Source of the DNA: Ramicandelaber brevisporus
Taxonomy: Eukaryota; Kickxellomycota; Ramicandelaberales; Ramicandelaberaceae
Direction of reading: 5' to 3'
DNA length: 32,547 bases
NCBI GenBank assembly: GCA_025201865.1
Contig: MU602682.1
Location: 74,786 to 107,332 of the forward strand
The translations under genes and the position numbers were made by a program. The notes below the pieces were generated by a model. That model ran no database searches and was not told the DNA's origin. It was given only the letters and a program-made list of their open reading frames with translations. Below, in pieces: positions 8,683 through 18,906 of the stretch. The first letter of the stretch is position 1. Every line of letters starts with the position of its first letter.

Positions 8683-9261
8683 ATGCCTGTCGAGTTCTGG
8701 AATCTAGACTGCTCAGCGTTGGACGCTCGTGCCAACGCTGACAAGACGCACAACGGCCGCACCATTGTAGAACCAGCTGGCTTCTCGGACACTATGCGCG
8801 CTCGCTCCTCTCAGTCCTCTTCAGCAACCAGTGCCTCCGGCACGTCAGCTGTAGCTCAAAAGCAAGACGCGGCAGATCTCCAGCTTCGTTACAAGAAGGC
8901 TTGGGAGGCTGCGATTGCCCCAGCAAAGAGCATTCCAATGCAAGGTATAATGATGTGGATGAGCGGAAACAGTGTTCAAATCTTCAGCATGATGATTCTC
9001 GTAATGATGGTGTCTCAGCCTGTTCGCGCAATCATGTCAGTGAACCAGCAGTTTGAGAGATTCCAAAGAACTCAGGATGCACTGGCAAAGGGTGCAAAGG
9101 CGGTGGACTTGACGGTTCCTAAGCTGGCGTTTGTGGGTATTCAAGTGTTTATACTGTTGATTGCAGTGTACAAGTGCCAGAGCATGGGTCTGCTGCCGTT
9201 TGATGAAAGCAACTGGCTGGCATTCCTGCAACCACCAACATTCCTAGAGATTTCTACCTGA
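8683..9261 (+). CDS. EMC4: ER membrane protein complex subunit 4 (EMC4)
   Basis: EMC4 (old name DUF1077) is a core membrane subunit of the EMC, which inserts tail-anchored and multi-pass proteins into the ER membrane. The 192-residue product matches the family's usual length. It has a disordered Ser/Ala-rich cytosolic N-terminus (about 1-60), a basic helix RYKKAWEAAIAPAKSIPMQ (69-87), a first membrane segment with MMWMSGNSVQIFSMM (90-104), and a second one (147-167) running into the hallmark YKCQSMGLLP (163-172) and a DESNWLAFLQPP tail. Those last two stretches are the family signature and also occur in human EMC4. The first ATG in frame is used. It is divergent from LSM7; the downstream gap to the next gene is 276 bases. 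Confidence 0.95.
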   Translation: MPVEFWNLDCSALDARANADKTHNGRTIVEPAGFSDTMRARSSQSSSATSASGTSAVAQKQDAADLQLRYKKAWEAAIAPAKSIPMQGIMMWMSGNSVQIFSMMILVMMVSQPVRAIMSVNQQFERFQRTQDALAKGAKAVDLTVPKLAFVGIQVFILLIAVYKCQSMGLLPFDESNWLAFLQPPTFLEIST

Positions 9262-9537
9262 GATTAATCATTTATTTGTTTTAATTTAGAGACCTAATTA
9301 ATGTATATCTGAGTATTACTGACAGAGCGAGTTCGTGGCTCGCAAAAGTAGTATTAGATTCCGTGAATGGACTTGTGGCCCTTCTATTTACGCTTATTCT
9401 TTTCTGTCCTTTCTCCGAACTATCCCAGCGTTCTTATTTCGTTCCCTTGTAGATCGCGTCTAAAGTTACGTCCATTTTTTTTTTCTTACTCTGACTCTTC
9501 AAGTTAGGTTACTTACAGCTCAAGTTCACAGCAGCAG

Positions 9538-12500
9538 ATGCTCAGAAGCAGCTCCGCAGTTCTTACGATGACTCGTATCCAGCTCATCTCGCAGCGCTAC
9601 AGGTGGTTCCGCAGCATCAGAGGCACGTTCGAAGCGAGAACTCAAGTCAGAGTCAACAACCATCAAGCCACCAAAGTATTTGTAGCTGCAAATGCTTCCC
9701 TCAAGCGCGTCACCAACACCACTCCTCGACTCATTCACTCAGGCGCTACTACTACTACCGTTCCACCACTTCCACGAAATATAATCAAAATGGACTCAAC
9801 GTCTCCTATTACTGTCGAGTTGCCGGCTCTGCCCACCACCGCCGACGACTTTGCCTCGGCTTTGCAGGAACTTCCATACACGGCGCGTATTGGCCACGCA
9901 GTCCGATACGCCATCTCGGCCAGCCAGACAGCAGGCAAGATTGCCCAGCTCACCGCTCTCATCTCTGACCTGGCTCGTGATGCAGACAGTGCCCACGACG
10001 ATGACAGTGACGCCAGCGACTGGGTGGTCCTTACCACCGGCAGCGCCGCTTCGTCGCCATCTCTGCGTGCCTCTCGGTATGACCGTCTGCAACTCGCGAT
10101 TGCCATGGCGCAAGCTGCTCGTCTCGGCCATTTGCTCGTTCCAGCTGCATTCTACTCGAAATCCATCTTGCTCCAGGATCGCATCATTGACTGCATCTGC
10201 TCGGCTACTGACAGTGGTGAGCTGGTTCGCTTGGCCACTCGTCAACACGATGTCATTGCCGCGTCTCGCATCACTGAGCGAATGGTTGCCGCGATGATTG
10301 ATGCATGCATTCTGCACAAGCGAACTGATGCACTGGATGCGTATGTTGACAAGATTTGGGACGACGTCGACCGTGTTTCAACGATCATTCACCACTGTAG
10401 CCGTAACATGATTGAGCGATTCCTCAATGAGCGTAGCAAGTACATTCCTTTCCAAGACGAATCCTGTGCAATTGGCAGCAGCAATGGTACCATTCCCGTG
10501 TATTTCATCTCAAGAAACTTGTCATTCAGTAAATTGGCAGCAGCCGCTCCAGATCTTATCCTGGACTTGATTGAGCGTGACATCCAGCACAGTTGCTATG
10601 TATCCGACGGCACCTCCATCAAGTCTGACGACCGTCCGTTTGCACTGCTGCGCCGAGAGGTCATTTGGCGTACCTGGCTGGACTTGACTGGCAACTTTGG
10701 TGGCCGTATCAGCTCTGCCATCTCAGACGGCAATCAAGATCTGTTGCATCGTATCCTGTCCAGCCCATATCTCACCACCTATGCCAGTTTGCCACTTCGG
10801 GCTGGCACATTCAAATGCGTGAACCCCATTATTCTGCGCCATGTTCCAGTGTTCCTGGTCGTTGATTTTGAGCGCACCATTACTGAGATTTGTCCTGTGG
10901 ACATTGAGCGTGGCTCGTCGTATGATGCCAGCATGATTGAAGCCAAGCTTGATGCACGGCTGATTAAGCGAATTAAGCCGCGCCAACAGCTTCCATACAT
11001 TGCAGCAGTGCTGGGTGTTCCTGAAGTCGGCAATTTGGATGCATTCGCCTCTGCTTACAACGCCAATGCTGTTCCAGATTCACTGCCATTCGACGGCTCT
11101 GCTGATCGCATCAACAGTGTTCTCGTAAAGATGTGCAAGCGCAGTGTGACTCGTTCTTGGGATCGACTCAATATTGTTTGCCGTGCGCTTGCATTCAATC
11201 CTCGCTGGTTGATGCGCTTTGTATTTGCATACACATCAGATTTAAGCAACAAGCTCAACATTAACAGTTCATTCACTGGGCAAAAGCTGCCCACGCTGGC
11301 TACTGCAGCATCAATTGACAAGTCTGCAATGATCTGCATGTCATTTGCTCGTCGGATTGTGCCTTCTGCAAAGTTGTGGCTACAACATCCATTGTTAACT
11401 TCGCGGAATGATTATCCTGGACTTGGACTTGTTACTGCATTGTTTAACTGTGTGGTTGATGCATCGAAGGATGACTCTGGATCTAAATTGGAGTGGAGTA
11501 CAGCAATGAATTATGTACGTGTTTTATTGAATGCAGCTGGTAATCTGACGTGGGTTAACGAGAATAAAGCTAAAGAAGTCGCATCTGACATAATGAAGTG
11601 GGCTCTTTCTGCACAAAGCGATGCAAATGTGGCCAATTCATCCCTAAATAACTTTGACATATTTGCAAACTACCTCCCTCTCGCTTCATCAGAATTGCAG
11701 AATTATCTCCGTGACAATGTGTCTGCATCAAAATTGGATTCCTCTGTTCGCAGTGACAAGGGCAGCATGGTCGCCAGCTTCTTGGCTGAAGCTTATCGCG
11801 ATGATTTGACTGGCCGAGACAAAATTGTTAGAGATTTACTGGCTTCCGATGCTGTCAAGTCGAGCTCTGGTACTCAATCACTATTAAGGCTACTTGCTAA
11901 CACCACTCTGCCAGAGGTGCGTGAAAAGTTGGTCGCCGATTTGTCGCAGCCATCCAATGATGCTCGCGTAGCTGCGTGGCAAACATTGATCCGCACAGTT
12001 AGATTTAGTTGGAATAATGCAGACTCATGGCTGTGGATGTTGGAATTGATGGCCCAGAGATTGCAAAACGAACGCGTGTTGAATCTTACTCCAATTTTGG
12101 GCTCACTTATCGAATCTGATATTCCAGGCTGGTCAAACCGTGTCAATACACTTGGACAGTCTGTTTATACTCAATCGCACAGCTATGACTCCAGCTTTGC
12201 GAAAATGGCTCCAACTCTACTGCAATTCATTCGCAGCCAAGTGGATATTCCAGACAATATGAATGTTTTGGAAAGAATGTGCACTGCTCTGGCTGCCATT
12301 ACTCGCAATGTGTGCAATGCCACTGATTTGCCATCAATGACTAATTTTATGAGTCGCCCGCTAATTCTGAATGACTTGTCTGTGTTTTATGCTGAGCTGG
12401 TTATTGTCAATGCATGGATATCAGAGTCATCTCCTGCCAATCAATATATGCTTCGCTTTGGTTTACAGCGTTTACTTGATTTGGCAGTTCGTGTCTATGG

Positions 12501-15500
12501 TCCCAAGGGTGTGCGTACTGCCAACTACATTCAGGATGTTGTTACTTTGGCACCAAACATGTTTGCACACAATACCCAACTTAAGCAAGTGTTTACTGGT
12601 CATGCGAATGTGAATGGTCTTTTCGCCCCCATTGGATGTATTTCGCTTCAGCGCCACGTGATGGACATGTCGCAAGCTGATTCCGACTCCGCATCTATCA
12701 TTCCATACTATACAATGTCTGAGGAACAGGTACGCTCCGCTGCTGTGGTGTTTGCTGACACCGCTCTTGATGTGCTATTGGAGAGCCAAGCTCGCCATGG
12801 ATTCCGTCTCGATTCAGTTTCTAACATTGACGATCCGATTGTGATTGGCATTGCAAATTCAGTTGGTGATAGTTGGCATCGTGTGCCGCGTATTAGTCAA
12901 TATCTGGAATCCAAACTTAACAACAATCTCTCCACTGCTCCGATTAACACTGGTACTGGTTTACTCAAATGGGAACTTGAGTCACCAGGCCATTTCCAGG
13001 CCATCACTTCCTTCTTTACCAGTAAAGTTCCCAAGATTTATGAATTGGTTGAACAGTCCAAGTTGACTTCACAAGGCAGTGAATCAGTCTCCGTCCGCAC
13101 TGCTGTTGACCGCGCTGCTTCCCAGTTTGACCCTCTCCTTGAGCGCTATGTCGAGCTGTACTCACGCAGCACGCTCCACCACCAGGAGTGCGTCCAACAC
13201 GACGACGACGAGGACAGTGACACAAAGCCACCAGCAGCAGTTGCAATGGATACAATTGCCATTTTGCGCCATTCTGGCAAGCCTGGCGAACTCAAACAGT
13301 TTTTGGAAAAGATTGGCTCTGATAAGGATGATGCTCAATCCGGTGTCATTTTGTACAATAAGGTGTTCAAGTCATTTGCTCAGACAAGTCCATTTGGAAT
13401 GGAGCACATACTTGTTCGCGCAGTGTTTGGAAGCTCGCCAGTCACATCATCTCGATCAAGCGAAGTCAATGTAGTTAGCACCGTTGATACAGAGGACATT
13501 GTGTTTGCCTTGGATCATCCAGTATCAGATCTGCCAGTGTATAAAATTCGATCATTCACCTCAGTGTTGCGCGACAACTCTTCAGCTCTCCTGCAGCTCC
13601 TTCCACAGCAAGTTACACTTGTTGGCAAGTGGCTATTGGCCATTGCACTTGATGACCTGATGTCAACTAGCGACCGCAAGAATGCTCTCGAGTTGTATGT
13701 CAAGTTGCCCACAACTACATTTGACAAGCTGTGCTCTCTGATTGGACTCACAATCAAGTTCGATTCCACTGCTGCTGCCGATGCTAATACATTGATTGAG
13801 TTGCCTGAAATATGCCAACAAGTGCTGGTTTCTGGATTGACTTGGACAAATGAGCCTCTTGCGCCTATTCGATTTGTGATGCAGCCACACGTGCTCAAAT
13901 GGAATCGCGGCCAGGCGAGTCTCGCTTGCTTGCATCGGATTTCTGAGCATATTGATCGTAATGCATTTGTGCACTTGCTCGCTGCTGTACTGAATGGCTC
14001 TATTGGCCCCTCAACAGCAACAACAGCAGCAACATCCATCACCCAAGACGGACAGCCGTCTCGCGTTTTTGTTGGAGTGTCTGCGAGCAAAGAGATTGTT
14101 CGCTTGCTGGCATCTATTCCTGATCAGTATAGTATATCTGCACTGCAGGCCAAGTTTATGGATTCTGGATGTCATCGTGACGTGCGCATCGCCATTCTGG
14201 GCTCATTGGTCAAGATTGTGCGTAGCTCTTCAGTCGATGCCAAAGTATCTGACCAAATCTTTGAGTTTGTCGCAAGTGTGGCAAATGCAGGCAATATCAA
14301 TGAACTGCCATTGGAAGTTCGTGTGGCATTAATGTTGATTCCTATTAATAGTGCGCTGGATATGTTCAATTTAGGCAATGATATGCCAACTCGACTGACT
14401 CAAATTGTATCATTTACTCAAGAGTTGGCCAGATATGATTTGGATGAGCAGGATTTGATCAGATGGATATCAAATGTTACCATCCCCACTGTGCTACAGA
14501 CTGCACAAGCTGTTCTCGAGAGTCGCTCCTCATCCTCAAATGAGAATGCTGAACTCCTCTTCCTGGTATCCCTGGAAGTTCTTCGAAAGTCAATGGTAAA
14601 CATTTCAAGTGGCACCAACCAGGCACTGATTGAGCAAGTATTCTCTGCGCTCACCGCCTCGATTGATGCACTCTCTTCTCATGGTGGTATCTACGGTGGT
14701 TTCTCTGATAAAGATGGTGCCACTGCCCGTCGTCTTGTCGACTTGCAATGGAAGGCAACTTGTTCACTGTTGATCCATATTGTTTCTAATTCTTTGGACA
14801 CTGCATCTGTCGCACGCTACAGTGATCGCATTCTGGCCACAATCGATGCTCTGCTTAAGCCACTCTCCAAGTGGTTGGATGCTGCGACTGGCGATTTCAC
14901 ATGGCCATTTGCATCCCATTATATTGCAAAGCACATCAAGAGTATATTCTCTGACTTGCCCGTTTGTTCAGGCAATCACATATCACTCTACAAGCAGTTG
15001 ATTGACGTCAACTCTGGTTTGGCTACCACTGTAGATGTGCTTGCCAAGTTTGATTTGCACATTGGTGATATTGTGCTGAATAAGAAGCTGTCGTTCATGG
15101 ATCATTACCTGGGCAACATGGCTTCATCTTCAGATAAACCAGTTGACCAGACTGCTGTGGATGCTGCTGTTAATGAAGTGAATGCGTTTTTGGATCTTAT
15201 CGAATCGATTGTAGTTGCAAGCGTATCCAATGACGCTTTGGCTTACGCTCGATTTGATGTATCGCAGTTGGCATCGATTGTTCACAGCAAACTGATTGAC
15301 AATCTGTTCCAGCGCATTGTTCAGAATCGCATGGTATTGCAAACGTCGAAGGAGAAGGATGACGCTTCCAAGGCAGCCGCCAACTCCCAACTCCATGCTG
15401 CAACTCGGTTGTTTGGCGTCGTCATTGACCGCATTTCGAGTCGCATTAATGCTGACTCTCAAGATGTCTCCAATACTACCACCACTACCACCACCACCAC

Positions 15501-16875
15501 TACCACTGCTACTGTGATCCGCTCACTCTATCTGCACAGTGTATTCGAGCTGATTGGCTCGTTAAACTTGTCAAACAGTGATCGAGCAACCGACCTCTTC
15601 CGCATCCTGACTGTCCCGAACACTGGCGATCAGTTACTCGGCATACTGACGACCATGGTTGATGAAGTTGTCAACTGCCCAGCTCAAGCCAATCCCAAGC
15701 AGAAATCAACATCGTATCGCTGGATGTATGACAACAATGGTTCGCATCCCTCCTTCTACCACCACTGTGATACACTCAAGCCAATCGCTCACCTGGCCAA
15801 GCACTGTGCTTCTGAGGGCCGCCGTGAGCTGTTCCATGCTCTGTTTGACAAGTGCGTTGCGCAACCGTATGCTCGCTATCAAGAATCCGGAAATCGTGTT
15901 GACTTGGAAATGGCTGCAGCATTCGCATCTGTAGTGTGTCTGGAGCAACTTTTGCTGGCATTGACTCCATCTCAGTTAGCAGTTGCCTTGCACGTTGGAT
16001 ATCGCTGGTATATTGATACTGGTGACGATCAATACTTTACGCTGAACAATCAGCTCACAGCCTGTATGACAGTGTCAACTCCACCAACTCGTGTTCAGCA
16101 ACTTGTCAAGTATGATCCTCGTGCAGTTTCAGCAGCACTTGTCGAAGTTTGTGTCGATTATCCAGGTGAGTGGACAGCGGATACACTGGCAGCCAAATTC
16201 GAGCCATTGCACGGGGACATCAACCTTGAGCAGTTGGGAAACTATGACAAGTACTTTGACTCCTGCCTTGCTTCCCTCACGGCGCTCACTCTTCAGCAGC
16301 AGCAGCAGCAACAACAGTCGACACTGGCATATCGCAGCGATCAGGTACATCAGCGCGGCATCAAACTAGCTTCCGAGCTCGTCTTCAGTCGCGACATGAT
16401 TCACCATCTTCATCTCGATGTCGTTTCTCCAAGCACACTCTGCAAGATGATTTGGCAGCTTGCTACGTTTGCACCAGATATCCACACGCAAGCACTCAAT
16501 ATTGTTCAGGCATCGCCCAAGCAGGCTGTTAAAACGGTGGTTCAAGCACTCCATTACGCAACTCGTCGCGGTACTAGCAGTCACGATGCATTTGAACAGC
16601 TGCGTTTGCAACGAACGATGGCTGCGTTTATCACAGCTCTTCACAGACAAGCTAAACAGACGCCAAATGTGGTGGTTCAGGAGATTGTGCTTCGGTTGGC
16701 GAAGGATTGGTATGGACAATTGTACTTCAAGAACTCTGCGGAATGTGCCGAACTTGGTCAAGCCTACACGGAAGTGTTTAGAGATTGTCTGGCGTCAACT
16801 GCACATGTTGAGATTCGTCGACTTGCATTCAAGTTCGGCTCTAGCCCAGATGCAGTCAGCACAACCGACATTTAA
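9538..16875 (+). CDS. Giant 2,445-residue helical protein of unknown family; possible mitochondrial presequence
   Basis: One uninterrupted 7.3-kb frame. The body (from residue 85) is almost entirely Leu/Ala/Val-rich amphipathic helix with scattered Trp and Arg, as in HEAT/ARM scaffolds; I see no kinase, GTPase or protease motif and do not recognise it. Low-complexity inserts are an acidic patch near residue 1220, a Thr run near 1985 coded by ACC/ACT repeats, and a Gln run near 2255 coded by CAG/CAA. Two starts compete. ATG 9538 (C at -3, weak) adds an N-terminus of 84 residues with 11 Arg, 3 Lys and only one acidic residue, resembling a mitochondrial presequence; an in-frame TAG at 9505 closes the frame just upstream. 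ATG 9790 has A at -3 and G at +4 and would give 2,361 residues. An AATAAA follows at 17021. Coding is certain, function unknown. Confidence 0.9.
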   Translation: MLRSSSAVLTMTRIQLISQRYRWFRSIRGTFEARTQVRVNNHQATKVFVAANASLKRVTNTTPRLIHSGATTTTVPPLPRNIIKMDSTSPITVELPALPTTADDFASALQELPYTARIGHAVRYAISASQTAGKIAQLTALISDLARDADSAHDDDSDASDWVVLTTGSAASSPSLRASRYDRLQLAIAMAQAARLGHLLVPAAFYSKSILLQDRIIDCICSATDSGELVRLATRQHDVIAASRITERMVAAMIDACILHKRTDALDAYVDKIWDDVDRVSTIIHHCSRNMIERFLNERSKYIPFQDESCAIGSSNGTIPVYFISRNLSFSKLAAAAPDLILDLIERDIQHSCYVSDGTSIKSDDRPFALLRREVIWRTWLDLTGNFGGRISSAISDGNQDLLHRILSSPYLTTYASLPLRAGTFKCVNPIILRHVPVFLVVDFERTITEICPVDIERGSSYDASMIEAKLDARLIKRIKPRQQLPYIAAVLGVPEVGNLDAFASAYNANAVPDSLPFDGSADRINSVLVKMCKRSVTRSWDRLNIVCRALAFNPRWLMRFVFAYTSDLSNKLNINSSFTGQKLPTLATAASIDKSAMICMSFARRIVPSAKLWLQHPLLTSRNDYPGLGLVTALFNCVVDASKDDSGSKLEWSTAMNYVRVLLNAAGNLTWVNENKAKEVASDIMKWALSAQSDANVANSSLNNFDIFANYLPLASSELQNYLRDNVSASKLDSSVRSDKGSMVASFLAEAYRDDLTGRDKIVRDLLASDAVKSSSGTQSLLRLLANTTLPEVREKLVADLSQPSNDARVAAWQTLIRTVRFSWNNADSWLWMLELMAQRLQNERVLNLTPILGSLIESDIPGWSNRVNTLGQSVYTQSHSYDSSFAKMAPTLLQFIRSQVDIPDNMNVLERMCTALAAITRNVCNATDLPSMTNFMSRPLILNDLSVFYAELVIVNAWISESSPANQYMLRFGLQRLLDLAVRVYGPKGVRTANYIQDVVTLAPNMFAHNTQLKQVFTGHANVNGLFAPIGCISLQRHVMDMSQADSDSASIIPYYTMSEEQVRSAAVVFADTALDVLLESQARHGFRLDSVSNIDDPIVIGIANSVGDSWHRVPRISQYLESKLNNNLSTAPINTGTGLLKWELESPGHFQAITSFFTSKVPKIYELVEQSKLTSQGSESVSVRTAVDRAASQFDPLLERYVELYSRSTLHHQECVQHDDDEDSDTKPPAAVAMDTIAILRHSGKPGELKQFLEKIGSDKDDAQSGVILYNKVFKSFAQTSPFGMEHILVRAVFGSSPVTSSRSSEVNVVSTVDTEDIVFALDHPVSDLPVYKIRSFTSVLRDNSSALLQLLPQQVTLVGKWLLAIALDDLMSTSDRKNALELYVKLPTTTFDKLCSLIGLTIKFDSTAAADANTLIELPEICQQVLVSGLTWTNEPLAPIRFVMQPHVLKWNRGQASLACLHRISEHIDRNAFVHLLAAVLNGSIGPSTATTAATSITQDGQPSRVFVGVSASKEIVRLLASIPDQYSISALQAKFMDSGCHRDVRIAILGSLVKIVRSSSVDAKVSDQIFEFVASVANAGNINELPLEVRVALMLIPINSALDMFNLGNDMPTRLTQIVSFTQELARYDLDEQDLIRWISNVTIPTVLQTAQAVLESRSSSSNENAELLFLVSLEVLRKSMVNISSGTNQALIEQVFSALTASIDALSSHGGIYGGFSDKDGATARRLVDLQWKATCSLLIHIVSNSLDTASVARYSDRILATIDALLKPLSKWLDAATGDFTWPFASHYIAKHIKSIFSDLPVCSGNHISLYKQLIDVNSGLATTVDVLAKFDLHIGDIVLNKKLSFMDHYLGNMASSSDKPVDQTAVDAAVNEVNAFLDLIESIVVASVSNDALAYARFDVSQLASIVHSKLIDNLFQRIVQNRMVLQTSKEKDDASKAAANSQLHAATRLFGVVIDRISSRINADSQDVSNTTTTTTTTTTTATVIRSLYLHSVFELIGSLNLSNSDRATDLFRILTVPNTGDQLLGILTTMVDEVVNCPAQANPKQKSTSYRWMYDNNGSHPSFYHHCDTLKPIAHLAKHCASEGRRELFHALFDKCVAQPYARYQESGNRVDLEMAAAFASVVCLEQLLLALTPSQLAVALHVGYRWYIDTGDDQYFTLNNQLTACMTVSTPPTRVQQLVKYDPRAVSAALVEVCVDYPGEWTADTLAAKFEPLHGDINLEQLGNYDKYFDSCLASLTALTLQQQQQQQQSTLAYRSDQVHQRGIKLASELVFSRDMIHHLHLDVVSPSTLCKMIWQLATFAPDIHTQALNIVQASPKQAVKTVVQALHYATRRGTSSHDAFEQLRLQRTMAAFITALHRQAKQTPNVVVQEIVLRLAKDWYGQLYFKNSAECAELGQAYTEVFRDCLASTAHVEIRRLAFKFGSSPDAVSTTDI

Positions 16876-17020
16876 TACTCATTTTGTTTTAAGTATTTGT
16901 AATAATTATAACAGTTTAAAAGAAAAAGGAAGGGAGAGAGGAGGAAATTAAAAAGAAAAAGAGAGAAGGCATCTTAAGGAAGTAAAGTAAATAAGCAAAT
17001 GAAGGTGAAAGTAATCTGGC

Positions 17021-17026
17021 AATAAA
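17021..17026 (+). terminator. Candidate poly(A) signal of the giant plus-strand gene
   Basis: A canonical AATAAA hexamer lies about 145 bases after the stop codon at 16875, within the 204-base convergent gap that also holds the 3' end of the SH3 gene on the other strand. The region around it is strongly A/G-rich. The position fits a 3' UTR, but cleavage is not visible from sequence alone. Confidence 0.45.
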
Positions 17027-17079
17027 GTTAAAGGTATGTAAAAGGCTGTAAAAAAAAATATATTAATTACTGAGTCTCT

Positions 17080-18906
17080 TCAACCACGACGCGAGCTGGC
17101 GCGTCTTGGCAAGAACCCTGAACTTGGCTCTGAATATGCAGACTCTGATCCCACAAACTGTTGACTCTGCTGTTCAACATACGATGGATTGAGCTGCTGC
17201 TGAATCTCATGGAAGTTTGTGCAGGCCAGTGGAATCATTCCCATCTCGCCGGTGCTTTCTTTTCTCACCTGGCCCCAGCCATCATCAAAGGACTGGAAAA
17301 CAATAACCACATCGCCTGGCGTGATTGGCAGTTCGTCCTCAATGCTTGGCTCATACTGATATAACACTGTGCATCGAATGGCACCGTCATAATCGCTTGT
17401 AGGCGGGCTGGTGATGACTGTGGCAGGTGGCACTGATGGAGCAGCTGCAGCCGCATCAGCACCGGCAGCGACAATGAACCCGTCAGCTGAAGCATTGTGA
17501 TCGGCGGGAGATTGCTGCTGCTGTTGTTGCTGCTGTGATTGTGGCTGAGTGTGCTCTGGGATTGAAGCACTGACAGCAGTGACTGGATGTTGCACAGGAG
17601 ATGGAGTTGACTGAGGAACTGAGTATTGACCCTGTGGCTGTGGAAGGTGCTGCAGTGCTGTAGCTGACGCATTGGCTGATGAGTTGGTGATTGGGGCTGT
17701 GCCAGCAAGAGCTGCTGTTGCTGGAGCACCAAAGTGAGCGGACGTTGGAGTCGACAACTGGCTAGCCATAATGGGAACGTTACTGCGACGGAACACACTC
17801 TTTGTGTAATCATCCAAACCATGGGCAGCTGGGCTCGAGTGTTCCGAGTCGGCCAGAGCCAGCGAATGGCGTGACATCAATGGCTGCGAAGTGGACGGAC
17901 GGCTGCCAGAAGCAAGAACGCCAGCGCCTGCACCAGCTGCACCAATACCAGCGGCAACTGGAGCAGCAGCCGAGTAGTGGCCATATTGAGCACCACCATA
18001 GTCATCGCCTCCACCGTTGCCGTTGCCATTCTCACCAGCGCTGCCGTAGGCATCGTTTTGAGATGTCAGCAGGTTTCGAGCGGCCTTTCTGCGCTTCCAA
18101 ATGATGAATGCGATGATGCCAATAACAGCCAATGATCCAAACACTGCAATCACAACAATGGCAGCTGTACTGAGTCCTCCACTCTTCTTCTTCTCTTGCG
18201 TAACAACTCCTTTCCAGTCTTTGCAAATAGCGGAAACCTCTGACGTCTTGCAACAGCCAGCATCACCTGAGGCACAAAATCCGCACACACCATCAGTGTC
18301 TCCACTCATGAATCCGCATGTGCTCGCCTCATTAGCTACACCGTCAACACAGGATCCAGAACCACCACTGAATGCTGGAGTGCTTGAGCATCTTGCTTTG
18401 GCATTATTGAACGCCTGTTCTTTTCTGACATTTGCTGGACACGCTGTATCGTTTCGAATAAATGACTGATCAATGCTATTGTAATAATCGGTGCATGTCG
18501 ATGAGCACAGCTGTGGAACTGTTTTGCCATTGTTTTGATTGCACTTGACAGAGTTTTCTCGAGCCAGGAATACCGCGCAATAATACGATGCTGCAAACTG
18601 GGGATGCACTGGCGAAGACGAGGAAATGCTGAAGCCAGAGCATCCAAAGTCTCGCTGGAGCTCCGAGCCGTACTGCGTGCTGAGGAATGCGTTTACAGCG
18701 GTATCGAACTGGCCGACGTTCTGAACAACACTGGTGCTGATTGGGTCCTTGCTGGACAGGTAAACCTCGCCAAACTGCGGGCATACTTTGCTGCCCTTGA
18801 TCGAGAAGCAGTCGTTTTGAGCTGCAACAAACACCGACAATGGTGAGGTCGTGATAGCCACGAGCAAACTGCCAGCGACGGCCGTAGCCAGCGCAGTGTG
18901 TCGCAT
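17080..18906 (-). CDS. Type I membrane protein: Cys-rich ectodomain, one TM helix, cytoplasmic SH3
   Basis: The 608-residue product has a signal peptide (about 1-29, cleavage near VAAQ), an ectodomain with 16 cysteines between residues 33 and 228, a Lys-rich juxtamembrane patch, a single membrane helix (about 246-270, ending IIWKRRKA), a long disordered cytoplasmic tail with Gly/Asn, Ala, Pro/Ser and Gln tracts, and an SH3 domain at about 509-565. SH3 hallmarks are present: VLYQYEP for the ALYDY motif, DELPITPGDVV, DDGWGQV, and GMIPLACTN for the distal strand. SH3 domains bind Pro-rich peptides; fungal membrane SH3 proteins such as Sho1 and Fus1 act at the cell surface in stress and mating, but this topology with a secreted Cys-rich domain is different from Sho1. 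A surface sensor or wall-associated adaptor is an inference. The ATG is the first in frame and starts the signal peptide. Confidence 0.85.
   Translation of the reverse strand: MRHTALATAVAGSLLVAITTSPLSVFVAAQNDCFSIKGSKVCPQFGEVYLSSKDPISTSVVQNVGQFDTAVNAFLSTQYGSELQRDFGCSGFSISSSSPVHPQFAASYYCAVFLARENSVKCNQNNGKTVPQLCSSTCTDYYNSIDQSFIRNDTACPANVRKEQAFNNAKARCSSTPAFSGGSGSCVDGVANEASTCGFMSGDTDGVCGFCASGDAGCCKTSEVSAICKDWKGVVTQEKKKSGGLSTAAIVVIAVFGSLAVIGIIAFIIWKRRKAARNLLTSQNDAYGSAGENGNGNGGGDDYGGAQYGHYSAAAPVAAGIGAAGAGAGVLASGSRPSTSQPLMSRHSLALADSEHSSPAAHGLDDYTKSVFRRSNVPIMASQLSTPTSAHFGAPATAALAGTAPITNSSANASATALQHLPQPQGQYSVPQSTPSPVQHPVTAVSASIPEHTQPQSQQQQQQQQSPADHNASADGFIVAAGADAAAAAPSVPPATVITSPPTSDYDGAIRCTVLYQYEPSIEDELPITPGDVVIVFQSFDDGWGQVRKESTGEMGMIPLACTNFHEIQQQLNPSYVEQQSQQFVGSESAYSEPSSGFLPRRASSRRG

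Noticed and set aside
8204-8707. 167-codon plus-strand frame antisense to LSM7
   Set aside because: It is the reverse of the CAG/GCT-rich LSM7 tail (Val/Ala-rich shadow), starts with TTG and runs into the EMC4 start.
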